Shown here: positions 25,179-32,830 of the stretch, one piece after another
Layout: each line of letters opens with the position of its first letter
Numbering within the stretch: position 1 is the first letter of the stretch
Assembly: GCF_018613755.1 (NCBI RefSeq)
Contig: NZ_JAGGPP010000027.1
Span: 124,001 to 188,000, forward strand
DNA: 64,000 bases
Direction of reading: 5' to 3'
Origin: Arthrobacter sp. ISL-72
GTDB lineage: Bacteria; Actinomycetota; Actinomycetes; Actinomycetales; Micrococcaceae
The notes under the pieces: generated by a model
Told to the model about the DNA's origin: nothing
Database searches by the model: none
Seen by the model: the letters and a program-made list of their open reading frames with translations, nothing else
Translations under genes and position numbers: made by a program

Positions 25179-25339
25179 GCGCGAACGGACACTTAAGCCC
25201 CGCGCAGCAGCGCGAACGGACACTTAAGCCCCGCTCGCACACCGCCGGCGGGGCCGGATGTGTCCGTTCGCGCTTCGCCGGCGGGGCCGGATGTGTCCGT
25301 TCGCGCTTCGCCGGCGGGGCCGGATGTGTCCGTTCGCGC
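25179..25339. repeat. Clustered REP-like repeats in two orientations
   Basis: Two identical 25-base copies (25179-25203 and 25210-25234) start GCGCGAACGGACACTTAAGC. Three tandem 33-base copies (25243-25275, 25276-25308 and 25309-25339, the last shortened) carry the reverse complement of the same core, TGTCCGTTCGCGC. Five copies of one 13-base core thus face each other and could fold into large hairpins. They fill the gap between pcaJ and the IclR gene. A role as a terminator, REP-type element or multi-site operator is possible. Confidence 0.9.
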
Positions 25340-25365
25340 CGGGCGCGCTTATAGGATTGATGATC

Positions 25366-26190
25366 ATGACCGACCCAGCAGCAGAGACCGCGCCCACGCC
25401 TTCCTCTGCGCCCCAGGCCAGCGACCAGTACGTCCAGTCCCTGGCCCGTGGACTGGCCGTGATCCGCGCCTTCGACACCGACCACCCGGTGATGACCCTC
25501 ACCGAAGTGGCCGGACGCACCGACCTCACGCGCGCCACCGCCCGCCGCTTCCTGCACACCCTGGTGGAACTGGGCTACGTCCGCACCGACGGCAAGACCT
25601 TCGCCCTCACGGCCCAGGTGCTGCAGCTCGGCTATGCCTACCTGTCCAGCCTGTCCCTGCCGCAGCTGGCCCAGCCGCACCTCGAGGAGCTGTCGCTGCG
25701 GCTGGGGGAGTCGACGTCGGCCGCCGTCCTGGACGGGCAGGACATCGCCTACATTGCCCGCGTCACCACCCGTCGCATCATGACCATCGGCATCACGGTG
25801 GGCACCCGCTTCCCCGCATACGCCACCTCCATGGGCCGGGTGCTGCTCGCCGCGCTGCCCCCGGCCAAGCTGCAGGAGTACCTCGCCGGCGCCGACATCA
25901 AGCCGCTCACGCCCCGAGCCGTCGGCACCAAAAAGGAGCTCGTGGCCGTGCTGGACACCGTCCGCGCCCAGGGCTGGTGCCTGTTGGACCAGGAACTCGA
26001 ACTGGGGCTGATGTCCATTGCCGCGCCCGTCCACCACGGCCCCGAGAAGGTGGTGGCGGCCATCAACGTTTCCCTCCAGGCCCAGTCGGTGGCTTCGAAG
26101 CCGGACCCCAAGGCCTACCTGGACATGGTGCGGGCGGCGACTGTGGAGACGGCGCGGCTGGTCTCCGCGGACCTCTCAGCCAAGCACTGA
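25366..26190 (+). CDS. IclR-family regulator, PcaR/PcaU-like
   Basis: A 274-residue regulator. The helix-turn-helix is in residues about 20-75 (QSLARGLAVIRAFD, LTEVAGRTDLTRATARRFLHTLVELGYVR). The effector domain follows (DIAYIARVTTRRIMTIGITVGTRFPAYATSMGRVLLA, RAQGWCLLDQELELGLMSIAAPV). This N-terminal pattern is typical of the PcaR/PcaU/PobR branch, whose members sense 3-oxoadipate, protocatechuate or 4-hydroxybenzoate. Its position just after pcaJ makes PcaR the likely role. I chose ATG 25366, nine bases after AGGA; the in-frame extension upstream only translates the 33-base repeats. Confidence 0.88.
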   Translation: MTDPAAETAPTPSSAPQASDQYVQSLARGLAVIRAFDTDHPVMTLTEVAGRTDLTRATARRFLHTLVELGYVRTDGKTFALTAQVLQLGYAYLSSLSLPQLAQPHLEELSLRLGESTSAAVLDGQDIAYIARVTTRRIMTIGITVGTRFPAYATSMGRVLLAALPPAKLQEYLAGADIKPLTPRAVGTKKELVAVLDTVRAQGWCLLDQELELGLMSIAAPVHHGPEKVVAAINVSLQAQSVASKPDPKAYLDMVRAATVETARLVSADLSAKH

Positions 26191-26285
26191 CTTGGCGCGT
26201 GCCGCCCGGCGCACGCCGGAAAGCCCCGGAATTCGGTACGCTTCACGTGGGGACTTGCCCCCGATCTTGCCCGTGAAGGACGTCC

Positions 26286-27269
26286 ATGACCCAGCACAAC
26301 ACCGCGCCGGACACCACCAGCGATCCGGCAGCCACCCCCGCAGCCGAGGCCGGCCAGAGAACCCGCCGTGCCGCCGTCGTCGTCAACCCTGCAAAGTCCG
26401 TGGGCCCCGAGCTCCGCGGCGCGCTGGTCCGGCTCTGCGAAACGCAGGGCTGGGCGGAGCCGCTGTGGCTTGAGACCACCGTCGAAGACCCGGGCGAAGG
26501 GCAGGCCCGTGAAGCGCTGGAGGCGGGGGTCGACGTCGTTATCGCCGCTGGCGGCGACGGGACCGTCCGCTGCGTGGCCGAGGTGCTCGCCGGAACCGGG
26601 GTTCCGCTGGGCCTTGTTCCGCTGGGCACCGGAAACCTGCTGGCCCGCAATCTGGGCGTCAACATCTCGGACCCCGTGTCGGCGGCGTTTGACGTTCTGA
26701 ACGGCACCGAGACCACCGTGGACGTCGTCAAGGCGAAGCTGGATCATTCGGACGACGAGCAGGTCTTCCTGGTCATGGCCGGGGTGGGCTATGACGCCGC
26801 CATCATGGCGGACACCCTGGATGCCCTCAAGGACCGGATGGGCTGGCTGGCCTACGTCGAGGCGGGCATCCGGAAACTGCCCGGCAAGCCGGTGAAGGCA
26901 AAGGTCAGCGTCGACGGGAAGCGCCCCATCGGCCGGCGCATCCGCAGCGTGATGTTCGGCAACTGCGGCCGGATCATGGGCGGCGTGGAGATCTTCCCCG
27001 ATGCAAAGATCGACGACGGCGTGCTGGACGTGCTGATCCTCTCCCCGAAGGGACGGCTGGGCTGGCTGGGAGTCGTGGCGGGCATCTTCGGCCGGCGCAA
27101 GAACGAGACGGAATCCGTGGAGTACTTCCAGGGCAAGACGGCGGAGATCACCCTGGAGCACGAACAGGAGTTCCAGCTGGACGGCGACCACGTGGGCACC
27201 GGGAAGCATATTGCCATCTGCGTGGAGCCCGCCGCCCTCAAGATCAGGATGGCCGCACCGGCCGTTTAA
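26286..27269 (+). CDS. Diacylglycerol/sphingosine kinase-family lipid kinase
   Basis: A 327-residue DAGK-catalytic-fold protein: AAVVVNPAKS, the nucleotide-binding GGDGTVRCVAEVLAGT, PLGTGNLLARNLG and MAGVGYDAAIM, ending in the beta-sandwich domain with LDGDHVG. Family members phosphorylate diacylglycerol or related lipids at the membrane face, for lipid recycling or phosphatidylinositol and polyprenyl metabolism. The first 28 residues are a disordered Thr/Pro/Ala-rich extension. It is a single gene, with a strong hairpin after it. Confidence 0.88.
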   Translation: MTQHNTAPDTTSDPAATPAAEAGQRTRRAAVVVNPAKSVGPELRGALVRLCETQGWAEPLWLETTVEDPGEGQAREALEAGVDVVIAAGGDGTVRCVAEVLAGTGVPLGLVPLGTGNLLARNLGVNISDPVSAAFDVLNGTETTVDVVKAKLDHSDDEQVFLVMAGVGYDAAIMADTLDALKDRMGWLAYVEAGIRKLPGKPVKAKVSVDGKRPIGRRIRSVMFGNCGRIMGGVEIFPDAKIDDGVLDVLILSPKGRLGWLGVVAGIFGRRKNETESVEYFQGKTAEITLEHEQEFQLDGDHVGTGKHIAICVEPAALKIRMAAPAV

Positions 27270-27293
27270 GCGGCAGGCGGAAATGTGCAGGTT

Positions 27294-27330
27294 CGACGGC
27301 GGCACGCTCCCAGCGGGCGCGCCGCCGTCG
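27294..27330. terminator. Bidirectional terminator hairpin
   Basis: Perfect ten-base stem CGACGGCGGC/GCCGCCGTCG (27294-27303 with 27321-27330) between the convergent lipid kinase and decarboxylase-like genes. GTTTCC follows on the plus strand. Confidence 0.6.
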
Positions 27331-27354
27331 GTTTCCTGCCGGGCTGCTTGGCGT

Positions 27355-28083
27355 TCAGCCCGCCAGCAGCCTGCCCCACCTTGGTGCGAGCAAGGGGGAC
27401 CCGGCAAGTTTGAGGCAGTGCCACAGCGTCACGGCCACGGAATCCAGCACCGGAACGCCGGTTCCCGCCTCCACTTCCGCCGTGATGTTGGCGCCGTACA
27501 GGTTGGTGCACAGGTAGACCAGGGCGTCCGGTCGGGCTGCCGCGAGCTCCAGCGATCCCGGACGCATTTCATCGTCCGTGACCCGGGCGAAGGACTCGTT
27601 GTCGCTCAGGCCCAGCGCCCGGTGGCCGATGGTCTTGATTCCCTCCCGCTCATAGGAGGCCACCACTGAGCGGTTGACGTCTTCCGTGTACGGCGTGAAA
27701 AGCCCGATCCGCTCGATTCCGAAGGCCTCGAACGCGGCCAGGTAGGCAAGCGTGGACGTCGTGGCCGGAATGCCCGTCGCGCCCGCGATTTCACCCGCCA
27801 GTGCGCGGTCATGCCCCGCTCCGAGCCAGGAACCGGACGTCCCGTTCCAGGCGATGACGTCCACGTCCGCCGTCGCCAGCAGCTCGGCCGCGGAGCGCAT
27901 GACGGCGGGATCGAACTGCTTGTCCGAGGAGTCGTCCAACGCGATCCGGGTGACGGGAATCCGGGTGAAATGGATGGTCACGTCGTCCCGGTCGCCCAGG
28001 ATGCGGTAGCTCTGCGGCTCCAGGCAGGTGTTGGAGGACGGCACGATCATGCCGATGCGGGTCTTGCGTGCTGCGGAAGGCAT
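27355..28083 (-). CDS. Arylmalonate-decarboxylase/maleate-isomerase-family protein
   Basis: A 242-residue Asp/Glu-racemase-superfamily protein. Maleate isomerases and racemases use two cysteines; here the first position is Gly (N80-G81-T82-S83) and only the second is Cys192 (YLCTNLYG). That Gly/Cys pattern, followed by Thr-Ser and with Tyr132 in FTPYTEDVN, is the arrangement in arylmalonate decarboxylase (Gly74, Thr75, Ser76, Tyr126, Cys188 in the known enzyme). A cofactor-free decarboxylation of a disubstituted malonate is therefore more likely than isomerisation; this is inference from residues. It is the last gene of the ureide-type operon, eight bases after the hydantoinase stop. Confidence 0.75.
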   Translation of the reverse strand: MPSAARKTRIGMIVPSSNTCLEPQSYRILGDRDDVTIHFTRIPVTRIALDDSSDKQFDPAVMRSAAELLATADVDVIAWNGTSGSWLGAGHDRALAGEIAGATGIPATTSTLAYLAAFEAFGIERIGLFTPYTEDVNRSVVASYEREGIKTIGHRALGLSDNESFARVTDDEMRPGSLELAAARPDALVYLCTNLYGANITAEVEAGTGVPVLDSVAVTLWHCLKLAGSPLLAPRWGRLLAG

Positions 28084-28091
28084 GGCTGCTC

Positions 28092-29525
28092 CTAGTGGGC
28101 GGCGGGGACGTTAGAGGGGGCAGAAGCCGCGGCGGAGGACAGGTGTTCGCGGAAGCCGTTGCGGGCCACGAAGCGACCCGCGGCGCCGGGATCGTGGAAA
28201 CCGCCGTCGTCGAGTACGACACGCCCGGCGGACACCACGACGGCGGGCCAGCCGGTGAGCGTCCGGCCGTCAAACGGCGAAAAATCGGTTCCCATGTGCA
28301 GCGCGCCGCCGTCAACCGTGCGTTCTTCGGCGGGGTCGAAGACCACCAGGTCGGCGTCGAAACCCTCGGCGACGGCGCCCTTGGCCGGAACGGCATTGAT
28401 GCGCGCGGGCCCGGCGGCGAAGACCTCCACGAAGTCCTCCACCGAGCTGCCGGATTCGGCCATGGCCGTGAACGTGACAGGCATCCGCGTTTCCACTCCG
28501 GGCAGGCCGTGCGGCATGGCCCGGATGTCGTCCGTGCGCTCGCGTTTCTGGGACAGGTCGTAGCAGGAATGGTCCGAGGAGACGGTGTGGATGGCGCCGC
28601 CGGCCAGCCGGTTATTCAGTGCGGCAACCGTCTCGGCGCTGCGCATCGGCGGGCAGCAGGCGTACCACTCCGGAAACGCGGAGCCGTACACGGTCTCGTC
28701 CAGGGTGAGGTAGTGCGGGCACGTTTCGGAGTAGGCCTCCAGGCCGCGGGCCCTGGCCTCGGTGACCAGGTCCACGGCGCCCGGCGTGGACTGGTGCACG
28801 AAGTAGACAGGCGCGTTGGTGTACTCGGCCATGGCCAGGGTTTCCTTGACCGAGATTTCCTCGGCCAGCTCAGGCCGCGTCCGGTGCAGGTGTTCAATCC
28901 CGATCCGGCCGTCGTCGGCATGCTGCCGGGTGCAGTCGCTGATGATGGGATCGTGTTCGGCGTGGATATAGGTGAGGCCGTCCAGCCGGACCATCTCGCG
29001 CATGACCTTCAAAATGGTGTCCCCGTCCGCCATGGTGGTGCCGCGGTTCGTGGTGTACATCTTCACGGAGCGAACGCCTTCCGCGGCCAGCTGCTCCAGC
29101 TGCCACGGCACTGTTTCGTCCCAGCTCACCACCGACCCGTGGAGCGCGACGTCGCAGCGGGACTCCCGCGCCAGTTCCTTCTTGTGGAGGGCCGCAGCCA
29201 GCGGCGTTTCCTGTGCATCGCGGGGAATACCGAAGTCGATGATGGTGGTGGTGCCGCCCCACAGCGCGGCGATGGAGGTGGTCCGGTAATCGTCAAGGGT
29301 GCGGAAGCGGCCGGTCACCTGCGCCACATGGCAGTGGCCGTCCACACCGCCGGGGACCACCAGCCGGCCGGCGGCATCGATGGTGCGCAGGGCCGCGGGA
29401 ACGGGTTCCGTGGCGTCGATCAGTTGTTCGATCCGGCCGTCGCGGACCACCACATGGGCGTTCCGGCGGCCGGAGCTGTTGACCACGGTGCCGTGGGCGA
29501 TGACGAGTTCTGGAAGCTGGGACAT
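28092..29525 (-). CDS. Dihydropyrimidinase/hydantoinase-like amidohydrolase
   Basis: A 477-residue metal-dependent amidohydrolase. Metal ligands are readable: His64 and His66 (DGHCHVAQ), Lys155 (SVKMYTT, the lysine carboxylated in this family), His188 (YIHAEHD), His244 (HQSTPG) and Asp318 (SSDHSCYDL). These enzymes open cyclic amide rings such as dihydropyrimidines, hydantoins or allantoin. It lies between a racemase-like and a decarboxylase-like gene, with no N-carbamoyl amino acid amidohydrolase nearby, so ordinary hydantoin-to-amino-acid conversion is not supported by the context. AAGGAGG precedes the ATG at 29525. The longer upstream frame is antisense noise. Confidence 0.85.
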   Translation of the reverse strand: MSQLPELVIAHGTVVNSSGRRNAHVVVRDGRIEQLIDATEPVPAALRTIDAAGRLVVPGGVDGHCHVAQVTGRFRTLDDYRTTSIAALWGGTTTIIDFGIPRDAQETPLAAALHKKELARESRCDVALHGSVVSWDETVPWQLEQLAAEGVRSVKMYTTNRGTTMADGDTILKVMREMVRLDGLTYIHAEHDPIISDCTRQHADDGRIGIEHLHRTRPELAEEISVKETLAMAEYTNAPVYFVHQSTPGAVDLVTEARARGLEAYSETCPHYLTLDETVYGSAFPEWYACCPPMRSAETVAALNNRLAGGAIHTVSSDHSCYDLSQKRERTDDIRAMPHGLPGVETRMPVTFTAMAESGSSVEDFVEVFAAGPARINAVPAKGAVAEGFDADLVVFDPAEERTVDGGALHMGTDFSPFDGRTLTGWPAVVVSAGRVVLDDGGFHDPGAAGRFVARNGFREHLSSAAASAPSNVPAAH

Positions 29526-29575
29526 CGTTGTCCTCCTTGGGGGGACGAAGCAAGTTTGGGAAGCAGGCAAGAGGG

Positions 29576-30400
29576 CTATCGGGCGGGTGCCGCGGCGGCG
29601 GGGGCGGCAGCAGGACGGGCCGCCTGCTGTGCGGCGGCCAGGGCGGCGTCGAGGTTTTCGGAAAGCCCCCTGCGGGCCTTGACCGGCGGCGGGGCGAAGG
29701 AGCCCGCCCGGTGCTGGCCTGAGTGCAGGCCGACGACGGCCTCCGCCATCCGGATGCCGGCTGAGATGCCGTCCACCACCGGCACGGGGATCTGGCCGCG
29801 GAGTTCGCGGGCCAGGCCGGCGAGGGGCGCGCCGGCGAGGATCACGACGTCGGCCCCGTCCTCGGCGACGGCCTGCCGGCTGAGCGCCAGCAGCGTTTCC
29901 TTGAAATCCTGCTGCACCGAACCGATGCCGTTGAGCGTCTCGTTGATGGAGCGGATGGAGGCCAGCCGGCCGCCGAGGCCGAAGCGCTCGACGCAGTCCC
30001 GGTACCAGGGCTGGATCCGGTCGGAGATGGCGATAATGGAGAAGCGGTGACCCTGCAGGGCAGCGGCGCACAGGGCCGCCTCGGTGATGCCGACGACGGG
30101 AACGTCAGTGAGTTCCTTCAGTGCCGGCATGCCCGGATCGCCGAACGCCGCCACAACCACACCGTCGATAGGGCCACCGTGGATAGGCCCGCCGTCGACC
30201 GGGCCGTGATGCTCGGCGATGATCTCGGCGACAGCGCCGGCGGCGATCAGGGACTCGAAGCGGGTTTCGATGTATTCCACGCCGTGCCCGGCGGTGCGGA
30301 CCACCAGTTGGGTGCCCGGCGAGGCGGAGCGCAGGGCTTCCGATTCGATCAGCGCAGTGACGTCGTCGCTGATGTTGGGATTGATGACAAGGAGTTTCAT
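29576..30400 (-). CDS. Hydantoin-racemase-like protein lacking both catalytic cysteines
   Basis: A 274-residue Asp/Glu/hydantoin racemase-family protein (MKLLVINPNISDDVTALIE). In active hydantoin racemases the motifs are roughly ACFGDPG and LGCAGM. Here they read VVVAAFGDPG (Ala85) and VILAGAPLAGL (Gly190), so both acid/base cysteines are absent; I checked the codons. The protein probably cannot racemise by the two-base route and may be a binding protein, a different lyase or a dead enzyme. A GGP(I/V)(D/H) insertion made of 15-base repeats precedes the first motif, and the tail after about residue 235 is Ala-rich. Its start overlaps the GntR gene's stop by four bases. Confidence 0.8.
   Translation of the reverse strand: MKLLVINPNISDDVTALIESEALRSASPGTQLVVRTAGHGVEYIETRFESLIAAGAVAEIIAEHHGPVDGGPIHGGPIDGVVVAAFGDPGMPALKELTDVPVVGITEAALCAAALQGHRFSIIAISDRIQPWYRDCVERFGLGGRLASIRSINETLNGIGSVQQDFKETLLALSRQAVAEDGADVVILAGAPLAGLARELRGQIPVPVVDGISAGIRMAEAVVGLHSGQHRAGSFAPPPVKARRGLSENLDAALAAAQQAARPAAAPAAAAPAR
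30161..30205 (-). repeat. Three imperfect 15-base repeats inside the racemase-like gene
   Basis: Units at 30161-30175, 30176-30190 and 30191-30205 read ACCGTCGATAGGGCC, ACCGTGGATAGGCCC and GCCGTCGACCGGGCC on the plus strand. They encode a run of GP(I/V)(D/H)G pentapeptides just before the first former active-site motif. Confidence 0.85.
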
Positions 30401-31080
30401 TTTTTCTTCCGGTGAAGAGAGGGTTCTGTTTTCTGGAAGTCGTCAGGGAACTGTTCGCGGTATTTGCCGATGTGCGAGGCCGACTGCGCAGCTGCACGGT
30501 CCGGATCACCGCTGGCGATGGCCGCGAAAAGCTCGCGGTGCTCCTGGATGAGTTCGGGGAGGTCGCTCACGTGCCGGAACAGCCAGTGCATGCGGCCCTG
30601 CAGCGGTTCCAGGGCGGACCTGAGGAAGCCGTTATCCGCGATCCGCGTGATGGCGTCATGGAATTCGCTGTTGGCCCGGTGGGCCTCCATGACGGCGCCC
30701 TTGGCGAGGCTGCCCTCGGCTTCATCCAGTAGTCCGATGAGGTAGTCGAGGTCCTCGGTGGTGGCGCGGACGGCGGCAAGGCGGCAGGCAAGCACCTCCA
30801 GCGACTGGCGGACATCGAAGAGGTCCTCCACATCCTTGGGGCTGAGCGAACTGACCTCCGCGCCCCGGGCGCCCCGGTCGCTGAGCAGGCCTTCCTGGCG
30901 TAGCATCCGGAGTGCTTCCCGGACAGGCAACCGGGAGACGTTGAACTCTGCTGCGAGGTCTCGTTCCACGAGCCTGGTGCCGGGAGCGTAATGCCCTTCA
31001 AAGATCCTGGTGCGGAGCGTGTCCCGGACAGTCTCGCGGAGGGGGCGTTCCTTGTCCTGGGTTTCTTCTGCGGCAAGCAT
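30397..31080 (-). CDS. GntR-family regulator, FCD (FadR) subfamily
   Basis: A 227-residue repressor-type regulator. The winged helix occupies residues about 12-75 (LRETVRDTLRTRIFEGHYAPGTRLVERDLAAEFNVSRLPVREALRMLRQEGLL). The all-helical FCD ligand domain follows, with the metal/ligand residues suggested by ANSEFHDAI and ASHIGKY. FCD regulators usually sense small carboxylates. Being second in the ureide-type operon, it most likely controls it through the paired GGGATCCC sites at 32678-32705 (inference). GGAG precedes the ATG at 31080; it overlaps the racemase-like gene by four bases. Confidence 0.9.
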   Translation of the reverse strand: MLAAEETQDKERPLRETVRDTLRTRIFEGHYAPGTRLVERDLAAEFNVSRLPVREALRMLRQEGLLSDRGARGAEVSSLSPKDVEDLFDVRQSLEVLACRLAAVRATTEDLDYLIGLLDEAEGSLAKGAVMEAHRANSEFHDAITRIADNGFLRSALEPLQGRMHWLFRHVSDLPELIQEHRELFAAIASGDPDRAAAQSASHIGKYREQFPDDFQKTEPSLHRKKK

Positions 31081-31114
31081 TATTGCTCCATTCGGTTTCT
31101 TGATCGGTATTGCG

Positions 31115-31130
31115 CTCCCGGCGCCGGGAG
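31115..31130. promoter_or_regulatory. Perfect 16-base GC palindrome upstream of gntR
   Basis: CTCCCGGCGCCGGGAG is a complete palindrome in the 83-base gap between the MFS stop and the GntR start. It could be an internal terminator or attenuator, or a hairpin that separates expression of the transporter from the rest of the operon. No T-run follows. Confidence 0.35.
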
Positions 31131-31163
31131 GAGGTGCTGCGGTGCCTAGCTTAGGGCTGCTGC

Positions 31164-32531
31164 TTAGACAGGGAGGCGTTTGTTGTAGTCCAGTGCCAGG
31201 ACGGACACGCCCATGATGATCGCAGATCCCACGAAGTACAGGAGCGCCCACGTGTACGAGCCGGTGGCACCGACGATCAGGCCGACCGCGATCGGGGTGA
31301 CAAAGCCGGAGATGTTGCCGCTGAAGTTCATTGCACCGCCCAGTACGCCGGCGTTGGTCCGGCCGCCCAGGATGGAGGGAATGCTCCAGAAGAGCCCCAC
31401 CCAGCGGAGGAAGAACATCACCACGGAGAGAAGTACGACGGCGGTGGTCGGGTCAGCGACGACGGTCACGCCGACGAGTCCTCCCACCACCACGACGCTG
31501 GAGATGCCCAGCAGCGTGCGCATGACCCGGTTGGCCGAGGCTCCTGCCGCCCGCCACTTGTCCGCGATGGTGCCGCCCAGGATTTCCCCGACGAAGCCGG
31601 CGCCGAAGATCACGAAGGTGGACCAGCCGATGGTCTTCAGATCGAAGCCCTTGGCCTGGGCCAGGTACAGCGGACCCCAGGTCAGCAGGCCGTAGAACAC
31701 GCCGTTGAAGCCCAGCCAGCCGAAGCACATGGCCCAGAAGGACCGGAACTTCAGGTAGGGGAGCAGGGCACGCTTGCCCTTGCTGCCGTCGAGCTCGGCT
31801 TCGGCGTCCTCTGCGGCGTGCGAGGCCTCAATATATTCAGCCTCGGCGGCGTTGACCCCGCGGTGCTGGCGGGGATTGTCGCGGACGTACCACCAGACGG
31901 CCAAGCCCATCAGGACGGTGGCGGCACCGGCGATGATGAAGGACGTCCGCCAGCTGCCGGTGGAGGCGATGAGCCCGGCGATGAGGATGCCGCCCAGTCC
32001 GGCGCCCAGCGGAGCGCCGGCATCCAGGATGGTGGCACCGCGGCCGCGCTCCGCTTTGTGCATCCAGATGGCGTTGAGCTTGCCGCCGGCCGGCATAACA
32101 CCGGCCTCGGTCACGCCGATGCCGAGGCGGGCGATGAACATGCTCAGGAAGCCGCCGGCCAGGCCGGAGGCGGCCGTTGCCGCACCCCAGCCGACGCAGG
32201 ACACCGTCATGACCTTGCGGGGGCCGAACTTGTCGATCAGCAGGCCGACCGGGATCTGCATCAGGGCGTAGGTCCAGAAGAAGGCTGAGAGCAGGAGGCC
32301 CACAAGTTCGGGGGCGAGATTGAATTCCTTTTGGATGATGGGCAGGGCCACTGAGATGGAGCCCCGGTCGATGTAGTTGACGGCGACGAGGACCAGGAGC
32401 AGCAGGAAGAGCTTCCAGCGGACGTTGGTGCGCCGTTGCACGCCGTCCTTGCCGGTTTTGCCCTCGGGCGGGGTTTGGACTCCTGTTGATTCGGGTCCGG
32501 TACTTGAAGTTTCGGTGCTTGGAAGAGACAC
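31164..32531 (-). CDS. MFS transporter, anion:cation symporter (ACS) type
   Basis: A 455-residue carrier with 12 predicted helices. NYIDRGSISVALPIIQKEF in helix 1, DKFGPRKVMTVSC after helix 2 and RLGIGVTEAGVMPAGGKLNAIWMHKAERGRG in helices 4-5 are typical of the ACS group (hexuronate, galactonate, phthalate and similar carboxylates). A basic, disordered 38-residue N-terminus precedes helix 1. GTG start with AAGGAGAAG upstream. It is the first gene of the operon with the GntR regulator, racemase-like, hydantoinase-like and decarboxylase-like genes, so it probably imports their anionic or ureide substrate. Confidence 0.87.
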   Translation of the reverse strand: MSLPSTETSSTGPESTGVQTPPEGKTGKDGVQRRTNVRWKLFLLLLVLVAVNYIDRGSISVALPIIQKEFNLAPELVGLLLSAFFWTYALMQIPVGLLIDKFGPRKVMTVSCVGWGAATAASGLAGGFLSMFIARLGIGVTEAGVMPAGGKLNAIWMHKAERGRGATILDAGAPLGAGLGGILIAGLIASTGSWRTSFIIAGAATVLMGLAVWWYVRDNPRQHRGVNAAEAEYIEASHAAEDAEAELDGSKGKRALLPYLKFRSFWAMCFGWLGFNGVFYGLLTWGPLYLAQAKGFDLKTIGWSTFVIFGAGFVGEILGGTIADKWRAAGASANRVMRTLLGISSVVVVGGLVGVTVVADPTTAVVLLSVVMFFLRWVGLFWSIPSILGGRTNAGVLGGAMNFSGNISGFVTPIAVGLIVGATGSYTWALLYFVGSAIIMGVSVLALDYNKRLPV

Positions 32532-32677
32532 AGCTTCTCCTTCACGGGGAAGATTTGCGGGCAGGGAAAGACTCTGGAGCTGCGGCAGGCCGGCGGCCGG
32601 GATGCGGCGGAGGCCATGTTTCCCGGGCTGGATCAGGGTGCGCCAGGCTGGGGCGCGGTATCCCGGGGATCGATCAG

Positions 32678-32705
32678 TTTGGGATCCCGTTTTGGGATCC
32701 CAAAA
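32678..32705. promoter_or_regulatory. Double GGGATCCC operator upstream of the ureide-type operon
   Basis: TTTGGGATCCC occurs twice with a 13-base period (32678-32688 and 32691-32701). The second copy is part of the perfect 16-base palindrome TTTTGGGATCCCAAAA (32690-32705). It lies about 150 bases before the transporter start. A TNGGGATCCNA-type palindrome is a plausible GntR/FCD site, so the regulator at 30397-31080 is the likely binder. Confidence 0.6.
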
Positions 32706-32830
32706 TCAAAGATAGAAGTGACCCCTGCCACTGTCAAGGGTTTTCTCCCCCTAAGACCCGGCGGCTGCCCTATCAACGGATTGTGACTGCCGCACTCACC
32801 CGCCGTCGGCCGCCGCGCTAGCCGCCTAAG

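Noticed and set aside
25179..25339. CRISPR array
   Set aside because: Repeats are adjacent or nearly so, with no unique spacers and no cas genes.
25258..25365. In-frame N-terminal extension of the PcaR-like protein with MCPFALRRRGR repeats
   Set aside because: It only translates the 33-base intergenic repeats (33 is divisible by three, so the frame stays open); the domain start and AGGA spacing support ATG 25366.
28068..30050. 660-codon plus-strand frame opposite the hydantoinase-like gene
   Set aside because: Antisense shadow; no motif, and the opposite strand carries a complete amidohydrolase active site.
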